DNA from: Saprospiraceae bacterium
GTDB taxonomy: Bacteria; Bacteroidota; Bacteroidia; Chitinophagales; Saprospiraceae
Reading direction: 5' to 3'
Assembly: GCA_020628645.1 (NCBI GenBank)
Contig: JAHDES010000040.1
Coordinates: 1-55,404, forward strand
DNA length: 55,404 nt
Under the pieces are notes generated by a model. The model did no database searches. It was not told where the DNA came from and saw only the letters and a list, made by a program, of their open reading frames with translations. Of this stretch, positions 16,691 through 31,600 are shown one piece after another; within the stretch, counting starts at the first letter, position 1, and the number at the start of each line of letters is the position of its first letter. Both the position numbers and the translations under genes were made by a program.

Positions 16691-19600
16691 ATGAGAAAGT
16701 CAATATTAAATCCCCAAAAATGGATGCTTTTCCTAAGGTGCGGAATAAATATTCTGTTTTTATTTTGTACTTATTATGTATCAAATGCACAATGTGACAA
16801 TACATTATCAACTGTTATTGTTGATCTTTCTGCATCGGCTGATGCAATAGATGTTGTAACTATAGGTGGTGCCGCCGTTGAAAATATGAAATGCTGTGAT
16901 AGTCAAGCTAGTAATCAGGAATGTCAAATTCTTTCTATTTTACTTAATCCAGATTCTGAAGGGATTGATATAGTTTTTAATGGGCCAAATCAATGTGTTA
17001 TTGATATTTATAATACAATAACTTGTCCTGTTGGTACTTCGCAAGGAATATGTGAACCTCTTTGTCTAGCAGGGGGATCAACAGATATACTTCTGTGTAA
17101 ATCTGGAAGCTTTCAAGAAGTTGATGTGACGGTGACAGCTAGACCAGCACCAGTCGTATCTTCTTTTATTGGTGTTGAGGATTGTTCAAATACCTTAAAT
17201 GTTGATGGGATTACTGGAAGTATAGATTGGACTTGTACTTCACAAATAGATGATGGCAATAATATATTAAATTATTTAGATTGTGGTTCTGGCCCTGGTG
17301 TTGACATTATTTGTGCCAACCCATCCTTCAATTATACGGGGCCTACTATTACAGATTGCAATGGAAAAACACTTATTTATTGTGTCCAAGCACCAGCTAC
17401 CGATTGCTCGCCTGCGCAAGATGTTACTGCTAATGTTATACTCTATCCAAGTATAACCAATACTGATGTAGAATATAACTGTTCAGCGGATAATAGTAGT
17501 ATTACATTGATGGTAACTTCTAGTTCTAGTTGTGCCAATTTAGAATATCAATGGGTGGACAATGCAGATAACCCAATAATGGGAGCAACTAGTTCTAGTT
17601 TAACGGTATCTCCAGATGATAATATGTATTGTGTAGACATTAGTTATCCTATGCAAAATGGATGTCCAGCTGTTAGGGTATGTGGAACTGCATCCTTAAG
17701 TAATTGTTGTATATCAAATGCAGGAGATTTGTCATCAGCTACTGCTTTAACAGGATTTCCTGCAATTACTGTATGCTCTGGTGAGGATGCAGAAGATGAT
17801 ATGGGCAACCCATTAGTTATTACTACCAATTCTACGCCTCCCACTATGGATTACCAATATATGTTCTTATTAAGTGATGCAAATGGAACAATTATCCAGT
17901 CGAATTCGGATGGTGATTTTGACTTTTCAACTTTAAGTTCAGGAGATTACAATATCTGTGGTTTATCCTATGCTAATTCAAATATACCCGCATCTATTAG
18001 TACCTATATCAACAATATTAGTATGGATATGGATAATGATGATGTTTCACAAATTACAGGAGATGAGTCTACATTTTGTTTAGATATTAATTGTACAGTG
18101 GTGGGAGGAATGCCTATTTCAATAAGTATTGAAACGACACCAACCATAAGCTTATCTTCAGGTCCTAGTTGTGCAGGAGATTTAATGTCTTATTCGCTTA
18201 CGGTATCTACTACTGCAGCCTCAACAATTAGCACCTCAACAACAAGTATGAGTGAGACAATTGTAGATAATATGGATGGTACGTTTACCGTCTCAGGTAT
18301 TGATATAGATGACGACATTGTAATTGTAGCAGAAAATGCTAATTGTAATAGTACTGGATTAGATGTGTCTGCCCCTGATTGTGCTTGCCCTACAATTGAT
18401 CCTTCTTCAATGATGCCGATTAGTGAAGAAATTTGTGAGGGAGATGCTATTCCTACACTTTCCGTATCTGATCCAGGTGTTGGCTTTACCATAAATTGGT
18501 ATGTAAGTACTACTGGAACCACGCTTGTATCAGGTGCTACTTTAAGTGGAACTTCAAATGAAAGTATTTTATTAAGTACGAGTTCTAATCCTTCGATACC
18601 TTCACCGACTGGAAATGTTACTATTTATGCAGAAGTGGAGCAAGATATATCTGGTTGTACTAGTAGTACCAGAACACCCGTTACCTTAACAATTCATCCA
18701 AATCCTGCTCCTACTATTATTTCAACATATACAGGAACCAACTCAAATATGGATGCGATTTGTGCAGAAGATATTGGTACACCACAGGGAACACTTACTT
18801 TAGATGCTGGATCAGGCTATTCCATGTATGCTTGGTCTACAACTGAAACGCCCCAAACCATACAGGTAAATCCCAGTGCACCATCAAGTACTTATACAGT
18901 AACTGTAACGGATGCCAATTCGTGTACAGCAGAAGATGAAATTACAATTACCGTAAACAATTCCCCAAGTGCTTCAATAATGGTCACAGAAAATAGTGTT
19001 ACCCCCAATGATGGATTAATTTGTGGAGGAGAAGAAGTCACACTAAGTGCTAGTGGAGGTTCGACTTATCAATGGAGTGCAAATGTAGGAACCCCTTCCG
19101 ATGTATCAACAGTCATGGTCAATCCTACTTTAAATACAACTTATACTGTAACAGTTACAAACGCAGATGGATGTACAAGTGAAGAATCTGTTGATATTAC
19201 GTTAATAAATAGTCCAAACCAACCTATTATTACTCCAAGTTCGTTAAGTCTATGTTTAGGCGATATTATAACTTTAGAAACACAAGTTTATGCAGGAACA
19301 GTAGTAAATTATTATTGGGATTGGATGTTAAGTACCAATTCGCCTATACCTATTCTATCTGCTGATGGTAATATTATAACTTCTGGTACACTGAATACCA
19401 ATTCTATCAATGCTCAACCTACAGAAAGTGGTACTTATGTGTATACACTTTATGTAAATGTAGACGGATGTGTATCAGAGACAGCACAAATTGAAATATT
19501 AGTTTATGAACATGCAATGCCAATATTAACTTCTAATTTAGGTACGTCTATTGAATGCCAAGAAGGAAATGAGACCTTAACAATTTCTGTAACCCAAGGC

Positions 19601-22600
19601 TTTGATAGCTATAGCTGGAGTGGACCAGATAGTTTTACTTCTACAATGCAAGAAGCAGTTATTGATAATGTTACTTCCATTAATTCAGGTACTTATTTTG
19701 TAACTGTAACGGATAATAATGGTTGTACTGGAGTAGGATCTATTGATATTGCAATAAGTGATCAATTACCTGATCCTACTGTAATGGGTAGTACCGTGAT
19801 AGGGATTAATTGTGCAGAAACCCTCACTAGTAATATCCCTCAAAATGGCAATATTATTTATAATTGGAGTGTATCACCTACTGGTGCTGCTACAATTATA
19901 AATAATAATGATGGAACAGCGACTATAACAGGTTTCACTAGTGGAATTGTAAATGTGATGCTTGAAGTTACTGAAATACATAATAGTCCTTTGCATTTTT
20001 GTAATAAGACAACATCCTTTGCTGTAGAGGTAAATCCTGAACCTGTTATTTATGCACCTTTATTGGTCTGTTCTTCCCTACCTTCATTTTTTATCGATGT
20101 AACTTCTGTAAATACTAGTGATAACACATTAGCATCACCTTTTGATAATGATGCTGATCCAGCAACTATAGAAAGTGTAGCTTGGTTAAATGGAGCAACA
20201 GGAGAAATAATTCCTACTGCGGCTGATTATCCTGGAGGAACAGTCACTGTATGGTATCACTATAGCGAAACGGCTTCTCCAAGTTGTATCAATTCAACTT
20301 CTTTTACATTTTATGATGAAACTTTTGCAAATGATGTGTCTCTTGTCAATTGTGCATTGACACCTGGCGCCACTACAACGGAGATTGATTTAAATGATGC
20401 ACTTGATCCGTTTTCTTCTACTAATGTATTTAATGTAGATGCAGATATAAGTGGAGATGCTTCTACCAATGGGTTAAATGCAAGTTTTTATAATTCTATT
20501 GTTGATGCTAATGCTGCAAATAATCCAATATCTTCTATCGTATCAGCTACAGATGGACAAGAATATTATATCAGACTAGAACATCCATCTTCTTTTAGTT
20601 GCTTTAGTATAGCAAAAATTACCGTTTCAATAGGAAATTCTCCAGCGGTTGCAGCAAGTTCTAATAGTCCCGTTTGTTTAGGAACTACCATAAATTTAAT
20701 GGAAACAGAAGGAGATGCAATTGCATGGAGTTGGAGCGGACCAAATGGTTTTACCTCCAATAGTCAAAATCCTTCAATAACGGCTACATCTACTTCTGCA
20801 GGAATTTATACAGTTACTGTAATGAATGCTGATGGTTGTACAAATGAAGAGGAGGTAAGTGTTGTACTTTCTAATCCAATTGGAACGGGAGGCGATTTTA
20901 CCTTATGTGAAGATAATCCTGCTATTGAATTAAATGGACTCATTCCTGTAGGAGCTACTGGTTTTTGGAGTTATGTTTCAGGAGGTAATGGTGGTATGTT
21001 TGATACTTCTAATGGTATTTCTTTTGGTTCTACCTTAAATGGGCCTAACATAGATGACACCTATTCTATAAATTTATTACCCAGTTTTGATTATGCTATG
21101 CCTATTATTTTGGCATTAAATATAAATGCTACAGCTGATTGTCCTGCATATGATGAAACTTTAACTATATATGTAGACGAAACCGTTCAGGTAACCACCC
21201 CATCTACAATTAATACTTGTCATGATGATGTCTTTACAATATCAGGTACAGTTTCAGGAGGTTCTTTTAGTAGTGGAAATGCTATCCCCTCAGTTTCTTC
21301 TGGAACATGGTCTACATCAGGGGATGGAACTTTTTCTGATGAGATTACAGTTTCCTCTACGGTTTATTCTGATTATACACCAGGACCAAATGATATAGCA
21401 GCTGGTACAGTAACATTAACACTTTCTGCTAATGATCCTAATAATACATGTATTGCAAATAGTTCTTCTACTATCGTTACAATTGAATCTGAAATCATGG
21501 TAGAAGCAGGTACTTATCCTTCCATTTGTGCTAGTGATTTACCGCTTGCTTTGGAAGGTGTTGTGACGCAGGGAATGGCAGTAATGAACCCATCGACTAA
21601 TATTACTTGGTCGGGAGGTGCTGGTTCCTTTTCGGATGTAAATGACTTAAATTCAACCTATACTCCGACTCCAGCAGAAATTGCATTTGGTACAGTTACT
21701 TTAATGTTAACTTATGATGATCCTTCAGATGCATGTCCTTCAGAAAATGATGAGGTGACACTCACATTTATCAATGAAGCTATCCCATTTACAAATACTT
21801 ATGCTCCTGTTTGTTCTGATGATCCAAGCATTTCCTTAAATGGAATGGTAAACGGGATTATATCAACAGGAACATGGTCTGGAGCAGGAACATTTGTTAC
21901 TTCTGGGACAAGTACAACTACCAACTTATTAGATATTTATATGCCAACTGCAACTGAAATTTCAGATGGTATGGCTACGCTTACCTTGACCGCTGATGCA
22001 GTAGGTATTTGTCCTCCTATAGCAGCTATGACAACGATAATCATAAATGATGCAGCCACCGCCGATGCTGGTGCAGACCTTACTATCTGTGAAGGAGATG
22101 TAATCAATCTTTCTGGAACAATAGGAGGGGGAGCGATGATGGGACAATGGGAAGTCATAAGTGGAAGTTCAACCTTAACTTCTACTGGTATGACAATAGG
22201 TACTTCAAGTGCTAATCCTGTAAATGATTCCTATACACCAACGGCATTAGATATAGCCAAGGGTGTAGTAGAATTTCATTTGGTGGCTGAAGATCCAGAT
22301 GGAGCAGATGCTTGCGGGCAAGTATATGATACCCTAATTGTTACGATCAATCCTATTGCTGCTGTAAATGCAGGAGGAGATCAAACGATTTGTGAAGGAG
22401 AAGTCGCTCTTTTAGATGCTACATTAACAGGTGCGGCCACTTCTGGAACATGGTCAGGAGGTATGGGCGTTTTTAGTAATGTAAATTCTCCAACTTCGAC
22501 ATATACAGCTGTAGCAAGTGAAATAGGAACTACAGTTACCTTGACATGGACAAGTGATGATCCCGATGGTGCAGGACCTTGTATGATAAGTACAGATGAG

Positions 22601-25600
22601 GTTGATATAGCTATTAATCAAGCACCAACAGTATCTGTTACGCCAAGCAGTACAACGGTATGTAGTGATTTATCACCAGTGGCTTTAAATGGTACTGTAG
22701 GAGGAGTTGTAGGTGTATTTGGTCAATGGACAACTGTTGATGGTACGGGTACTTTTGGAAGTACTAGTTCAATGGGAAGTGGTAATTTAATGGCGGGTCC
22801 TTCCATTATGGATACCTATACACCTAGTGCAGCAGATGTTGCTAGTGGTTCAGTTGTTGTTCAATTAGTAACAAATGATATTGATGGAGCTGGCCCTTGT
22901 GAAGTACAAACAGTAGATTTTACAATTGTATTTGAGCCATTTGTAGATGCTGGTCCTAATATAGGGATATGTGATATGGGGTCTAGTGGATTTGTAACAC
23001 TTAATAGTGCTACTGTGTCGGGTGCTACTAGCATATCTTGGTCAGCACCTGCTGGCAGTGGAGTTTTTGCTTCTACAAGTACAAATACAAGTACAACTCT
23101 AGTTGATAATTTTACTCCAGCTTCTCTAACTGCTGGTAGTACCATTAGTTTAACATTGACAGTAAGTCATGCAACATGTAGTGATTATTCGGATAATTTA
23201 GATATTGTAATTAGTGATGATGCAGGAACTACAGCAACTGCTAATGTTTTGACTGCAGGGCCAATCTGTAGCGATCAAGAAGTACAGTTAGCGGGTTCAT
23301 TCAGTGGAGCTGCATCTTCAGCTTCTTGGACAACAAACGGGGGAGGAACTTTTTCTCCTAGTGCTAATGACTTAAATGCTATCTATACTCCTTCAATTAC
23401 GGATAATGGTGTAATTACCTTTACATTAACTACAACTGATCCTGATGGGGACTGTATGCCAGCAATGGCAACTACTATGATTACGATAAATGATGATGAT
23501 GTAGTAGAAGCAGGTAATGATATTGAAGTTTGTGAAAGTAATCCTGTTGCTACTTTGAGAGGTATCGTCAATGGTACAACTATGGGTAGTTCTACAGATT
23601 GGGTGTGGTCAGGAGGAGCTGGGGTGTTTTCTGATGTAAATGATTTACAGTCTACTTACACCCTTGATGCTGCTGAAAATGTAGTAGGAAATACAATTAT
23701 TTTAACATTGACGAATATGGATGGTGTATGTACTAATTCAGATGAAGTTACGATAACTGTCACTGGACAAGCAATTGCATCAATGGGGTCAGATGTAGCG
23801 GTATGTACAGATGATCCAAATGCTACTGTCGTTGCTTTCCCTAGTGGTTCTGCTAATTCAGGTAGTTGGGCAACTTCAGGTGATGGTACATTCATGCCGA
23901 GTGCAAATGTGGATAATCCAACATATGTCCCTGGTACAAATGATTTAGCTGGGGCATTTCCAAATGTGATTACCCTAAGTTATACAACGAATCAAAATGG
24001 AGAATGTCCTCAAGTAACAGGTATGTTGAATTATACCATTTACCAAGAAGTAACAATTGATGCTGGTCTGGGTGCTACAGTATGTTCTAATAATCCTACT
24101 GCTACTATTGCAGGGATGATTACAGGAGGAGCATCTTTGGGTACATGGCGAAGTGTAACCGATAATGACCCTACTAATGATGGTACGTTTGGTACTATGA
24201 ATATGGTGGATGTAGATGGGAATTTCTCCAGAACGATTGCTAATTCTTATACCTTATCTCCATTTGAGGTCGCGTTAGGATATGCTACTTTACGATTAAC
24301 CTCTGATGATCCAGATCCATCTCCTTGTAATGAAGTCTTTGATGAGATCACAATCATGGTGGATCCTGCTGCCATGGCATTTATAGATGATAGTGAGATC
24401 GTAATTTGTGAAGATAATCCTACAGTAGATGTAGTTGCTGAGGTAAGCGGTACAGCTACCACTGGCACATGGACTACCTCGGGTACAGGTTCATTTAGTG
24501 CTGTTACCACTACAGCGGGTACACCAACTACCGTTAGTGCAACTTACAATCTTTCCGCTACGGATATTACAAATGGTATTATCGGTACGCCAATTACCTT
24601 AACCTTCACAACTGATACACCCGCTGGTCCGTGTGGTCCAGATGTAGCTCAAGCAACTATATATGTTGATCCAGTTGCTGTAGCTGATGCTGGAGAAGAT
24701 CAAACGATGTGTTCTGATCAAAATATTGCTTTAGATGGTACAGTTAGTGGATCTGCAACATCAGGTATATGGAGTAGCTCTGGTACAGGAACATTTACAA
24801 GTATGTCTGTAACGCCTACAGGATCTGGATTCTTCTCAGTTAGTACTATTTATACTCCTTCTAGTGCAGATTCTACTGCTGGCAGTGTTGTATTAACCTT
24901 AACGACAAATGATCCAGATAATCCTTGTGATGCTGTTTCGGATGATATAACGTTAACAATTGAAGCTGCTCCTTATGCAGAAATTATGTCCAGTAATGAT
25001 GTTATCTGTAGTAATGAAGGGACAGTTGCATTAACAGCTACTTTATATGGTACGGCTGTTTCAGGTTATTGGAAATGTGATAATTGTACTGGTAGTTTCA
25101 ATGATTATACTGCACTTTCAGCTATCTACACGATGGGTGCAACAGATGCTATTGGTACTGTCTTAGAGTTTGAATTTGTTGTAGATGAACCTATTGGAGC
25201 GTGTGATGCCTATATAACACCTATCTATTTAGTAGAAATAGTGTCTTCGCCAGTTATTATGACCATTTTACCAGAAAAAATCTGTGAAGGGGATGCTGTT
25301 CAATTAATAACTACGACTACTAATGGTTTAGCACCTTTTACTTATAATTGGTCGCCAAACACCAATATTGATGATAATACCTTAGCTCAACCTACAGTTA
25401 GTCCTTTAGTTTCTACAACTTATATGGTTACTGTTACTGATGCGAATGCATGTACAGGGGTAAATACTGTTCTAGTTAATGTTGATCCAAAACCAACGGG
25501 TACTATAGCAATAGCCGATGTGATTGATCCAAGTTCTTGTGCTGGTACAGATGGCGCTATCATTATAAGAAATTTAGTAGCTAATGATACATTTTACGTT

Positions 25601-28600
25601 GATTATACCTTTAATGGAATATTGACTCAAACAGCTTGTATCGCTACTACCAATACAGACTCTATTCTAATTGGTAATTTGGCCGCTGGTGAATATGAAG
25701 ATTTTGTTATTACCAACTGTCAAACAGGATGTGTTGGAGATCGAATTGAAGGCCCTTTCTTCTTGAATGATCCAAGTCTCGATGTTCCCGTATTTGGAGA
25801 TATGAGTAATCCAACTGCTTGTGGATTAAGCGATGGTAGTATCATAATAGCAGGATTAACATCGGACGATTCTTATAATGTGTGTTATACAACTGATGGC
25901 GTTTTACAAAATGCAGGAACATTTGTAAGCTCTAATAATAGTATTATAGTTCCTAATTTAGGTGCTAATATATTATATGATGACTTTTTGATAAAAGGAA
26001 TTGAATCAAATTGTACGGTAGCTCTTTCTGGTAGCTTTACTTTACAAGATACCTTCCAAGCTATGCTTACAGATACCATCTTGTATGTGTGTGAAGAAGG
26101 TACTATTACCTTAAATACAGTTATAGAGCCTAGTGATCCAATGAGCACCTTAGTCTATGAGTGGTCTCATACAAATGGATTCTTTTCAAATGCAACTAAT
26201 CCTGTTATCGACCCTGTTTCACCTCAAGATACAGGAGTTTATACATTAGTGGTTTATGAAAATGGCTGTGCTTCTAATCCTGCCTCTGTAACGGTAAGAA
26301 CAAATGAAGCGCCAGATGTGATGACCTTGGATAATATTACGATTTGTTTGGATAATCAAACTGATCTTGATTTACAGGCTACTGTCAGTGGAGATATGCC
26401 GCCCTATTCTTATAGGTGGGAAGGACCTAATGGATTTATATCTATGGTAAAAGATACTACGCTTTTAGCTACAGATCTAGATGGTAATAATAATAGTGGA
26501 ATCTATACAATCACTGTAACTGACGATAATGGATGTTTTGCTAGTTCATCTATAGAAGTCATACTAAGCTCTCGTCCTAATAATCCAAATTTGACAGCAA
26601 GTACTATAGATGTTTGTGCAAATGAAGAGGTGATTATCTCTTCTTCGACCTATTCGGGTCAAACGCTTGAATACTATTGGGATACCACAGGAGCTACACC
26701 ACCTGCAACATTTATTTCAACCAATTCAAATGAACTTTCATTAACACCTACCGATACAATTACTGTAGCGATGTATGTAAGTGTAGATGGCTGCATTTCA
26801 GATACATCTTATATTACGATTAATGCACAGCCATTTGAAGGTATGCCAATGCTTACATTTACTAATCCAACAGGCTGTGGATTAACAGATGGTACCATTA
26901 CAATAAGTGGGCTAACAGGAACAGATTATGATATTTCGTATGATTATAATGGCATACAAGAAGATTTGGTGGATGTAGATACAACATCTCTAGGAGAAAT
27001 TGTGTTGACTAATTTTGCAGCAGGGATCTACGATGAATTTAGATTAACTGATGCGAATGGATGTACTTATGCACTAAATGATGTACTTATTCTAGTTGAA
27101 CCAAACGCACCAAGTGTTAGTGTTTCTAGCAATAGTCCAATTTGTTTAGATGGATTAACCGATTTAATGTTATCTTCTACAGTTACAGGAGGCACTGCTC
27201 CTTTCACCTATGCATGGTCGCATTCAAATGGATATACTTCTTCGGATGAAAATCCAGTTCGATTAGCTAATACCTTAGATGCAAATGCTGATGCTGGGAC
27301 GTATACCTTAGTTGTTACAGATGATAATACTTGTTCCGCGACAGCTTCTATTGACATCACATTATCAAATCCACCAGCTGATCCAACTTTATCAGCAAGT
27401 GCTATTGATGTTTGTGCAGACGAGGAAGTTGTCATTTCTACTTCAACGACTTATTCGGGTAATATGGTTAGTTATTATTGGGATACCACGGGAGTCTTAC
27501 CACCAGTAAGTTTTGAAGCAACGAATTCCAATCAATTGACAATTTATCCAACGGATACAGTTACGGTAGCGATGTATGTAAGTGTAGATGGTTGCATTTC
27601 AGATACAGCATACATTACGATTAATGCGCAAGCTTTTGAGGGTAGCCCGTCTCTTTTAGATGCTGATCCTTCTGGATGTGGATTAACCAATGGATCTATC
27701 GTCATTACAGGGCTTACAGGAATGTCTTATGACGTATCCTATGATTACAATGGAGAACAACAAGATTTAATTGATGTAGCTTCTACAGGTACAATAACAC
27801 TTAGCAATCTATCTTCGGGTATCTACGACGAATTTAGATTAACAGATGCCAATGGCTGTTCTATTGCTTTAAATGATGTAATTACTCTTGTAGAACCAGA
27901 TGCTCCTAGCTTGACATTATCCAGTAACGGACCTATTTGTCTCGATAATACGGATAATCTGGAACTTTCTTCAATGGTTTCAGGAGGTACAGCACCTTAT
28001 ACGTATGCATGGTCGCATCCAAATGGGTATACGTCTACTGATGAAAACCCAGTTCGATCCTCAAATTCTTTAGATGCGATGGCAGATGCTGGGACGTATA
28101 CCTTAGTTGTTACCGATGATAATGGTTGTTCTGCTACAGCGGCAATTGAGGTGACCTTAACAAATCCTCCTGTTGATCCAACTCTAACGGCAGATAATAC
28201 TGTGGTTTGTGCAGGTGATGAAGTGACGATTACCTCTAATGTGTATACAGGTACTAGTGTAACCTATTTCTGGAATGATGGAAGTGGTATTATCATTTCT
28301 AGTTCAAATGAGTATACATTTACACCAACAAGCTCTACTACAGTCCGATTATCTGTGGTTGTAGATGGTTGTACTTCTCGAACAGCTATTTTACCAATAG
28401 GTACAGATACTTTTGCAGAAACTGTTTCTATTGCTTCAAATATCAATCCTTCAGATTGTGGTGGAGCAGATGGAATGATTATGATAGATGGATTGATAGA
28501 TGGAGACATTTATGATGTGAGTTATACTTATAATAATGGAACTGTTCAAATAGTCGATAATTTGATTGCGAGTGGAGGAATGATTCAACTAAGTGACCTG

Positions 28601-31600
28601 AGTGCAGGGAGCTTTGAAAATATCATTTTATCTAATGCCAATGGTTGTTCTTCTATTACTGCTTTAGCTGCAAACTTATCAGATCCCGGTTTTGCAAATA
28701 CGGCTATGATTGAAGTGGAAGGAATGCCAACGACAACTTGTGATGGGGATGATGGAATGGTCTCTATTAGTGGTTTAGTTTCAGGTGAAGTATATGAAGT
28801 GAGCTATTCTTATGATGGAGGCGCATTACAAACACTCAGTAATCTGATCGCCTCTGATGGTGAAATATTCTTTTCTGGACCAAGTGGTATGTATACTAAT
28901 TTCATGTTGACCGATAATAGTGGTTGCCAAATGAGTTTAGCTGGATCAGCAATGGTGACTCAGAATAGTTTCATAGGAAACCCAATTATTTCTAATCAAG
29001 CTACTTCTGCATGTGATGGAACAGATGGGATGATTATCATTAGCGGACTTTCTAGTGGACATACCTATCAAGTAAGCTATAGTTATAATAATCAACCTTT
29101 AACGACAGTAACTAATCTGGTAGGCTCTTCTTTAGGTGATTTATTTATCCAGAATTTAGCGGCGGGTTTTTATACCAATATAAGTCTTATAGATGAAAAT
29201 GCTTGTGAATCTATGAGTTATACTGAGACCATTCAAGATGCATCCTTTAGTACTTCGGGTATACAAGTTTTGGGTTCTGATCCCTCTTCTTGTGGGGGTG
29301 AAGATGGATACATTGCTATTAGTGGTTTAACAAATGGTGCTTCTTATGAAGTCAATTATACTGCAAATGGCGTTTATCAATCAACAGGAGCTTTAGCTGC
29401 TTTTATTGGAGGAGCAATTCAAATTCAAAACCTAGAAGCAGGTGTAATTTACACTAATTTTGAAATCATAGAACTCAATACCGATTGTAGTGCAAACGTC
29501 GATCAATTGGTCTTACTTAGCGATCCTACACCGCCTACAGCACTTGATCCAACTGCTGTAATAGCAGTTTGTGAAGGAGATGCTATTTTCTTTGAGGTTA
29601 TTACTCCGCTTTCTGGCATGCCTGCTGATGCAGTCTTTGAATGGATAGGCCCAGATGGATTTATTTCTACAGATTTAGAACCGATCATTACAGATGCGGC
29701 TATTGATGATGCAGGAATGTATATGCTAACGATTACTGTCGATGATTGTACTTCTGCCCCGAGTATGGTAGAAGTTGTAGTCAATGAAGTGCCAGAAACA
29801 CCGTCTATTGTATTAAGTAATTTTAATACAATTTGCGATGGAGATGCTATCTTTTTATCTACGAGTTCCAATTGTGAAACCTATCAATGGATAGGTCCAG
29901 ATGGAGATAGTCCTAGTACGTTAAATAATCAATTTTTAACAACATCAGATAATAGTACAGTCATTCCTTCTTTCCATCCTGCTTATGAGGGAGGTATGTG
30001 GAGTGTAATTTGTATAAATGAAAGTGGCTGCGCCACGCAATCTATTGATCAAGTAGAGATAGTGATTAATCCAGTTCCAGATATTCCGCTTCCTAGTAGT
30101 AATGGAGATATTTGTGAGGGGGAAACGATAAGTCTTTTCCCAGGAACGGTAAATCATCCAGATGCGACTTACATTTGGTATGATGGTAATCCTCAAGATG
30201 TTAGTTCTAGCATTATTTCTACAGAATATAGTCCAAATATTGATAATTTAGACGCAGCAAGCTACGAATATTGGTTAGTGGTAGAAATCAATAGTTGCCG
30301 ATCAGATGCAAATATGGTCAGTTTTGATGTTAATGATTTACCTAGTGTGAGTGCAACCAACAATGGCGGAAATTGTGGAACAATCCTCGAGTTATCAGCT
30401 ACTCCAACTGATCCTGATGCCACGTATTCTTATGCTTGGAATGGGCCAAATAATTTTAGTTCAACAGAACAAAATCCAGTTATTACACAGCCAGATGAGG
30501 ATAATATTGGGACGTATTCTGTCATCATTACCAATGAAAATAATTGTCAATCGGAAGTCGCCATTACTCAAGTAGATGCAGTAGATGAAGTAACCGTTAC
30601 GCCGACCATTGATGCAGTAGATTATACCTTGTGTGAAGGGGAAGAAATACAATTAGTAACGGATATCATTGATGGAGATGCGGTATCGTATACCTGGACG
30701 ATCATTAGTGATGGCACGTATAATTTTACGACAAATGAACCTTTCTTTAATATTTCAACTACAACAAATGCTGCCAATGATGGAAATTATTATGTAGTTG
30801 CCAATGTAGATGGTTGTGAATCTGCTCCATCTGAATTACTACCTATTACGGTCTTTGCTACACCTGAAACGCCTGATTTGCCACCAACCGCAATTTATTG
30901 TGAAGGTGATATGATTCAGTTTAATGCAGCTCTTGATCCAGAAGCTTCTTATTTCTGGTCAGGGCCAGGTGGATTTACCTCAGATATTCATAATCCATCT
31001 ATTGAAAATGCACAGTTGAATAATAGTGGAGCGTATAGCTTATATGTTGAAATCAATGGTTGTTCTTCTGAAGTGGCTAATATGGGTTTAACCGTGAATA
31101 ATCTTCCAGATGAAGTAGTTATTACCAATGATAGCCCAGTTTGTGAAGATGGAGAAATCAATCTAGTCGTTGCTAATCCTGATCAAAATTCCATCTATAT
31201 TTGGAGAGATGAAAATGGAGCGATTGTAGGTGGTGGAACATTATTGACGATCTCAGATGCAACAGTAGCAGACGCAGGTAACTATTATATTCAAGTAACA
31301 GAAAATGGCTGTACCTACAATGCTCTTCAAGATGTAGAAGCAGATGGTGGGATCACAACCGTAGAAGTTACGCCACACATTACCTTTGCTGCGGATGCAG
31401 GACCAGACGATTCTACTTGTGAAGAAGTGTATCAATTGAACGGTTCTTTATTGCCATTAAGTTCTTCTGCGAGTTCGCAATGGGATGATATGGGAAGTAC
31501 AACAACCATAGTAGATGCAACAGATCCGAGTGCGCAAGTCCAAAACCTGCAAGCAGGTGATAATACCTTTATTTACCAAATTGATAATGGCGTTTGTGGC

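Noticed and set aside
16377-16694. 105-codon ORF ending in the start of the giant gene
   Set aside because: Its sequence has no protein-like pattern, contains strong RNA hairpins and tandem stems, and no family is recognised; the overlap with the giant start is by chance as far as I can tell.
21937-30652. Many 60-120-codon minus-strand ORFs inside the giant gene
   Set aside because: All are antisense shadows of the repeat modules, with similar Val/Ser/Ile-rich translations from the same frame relation.
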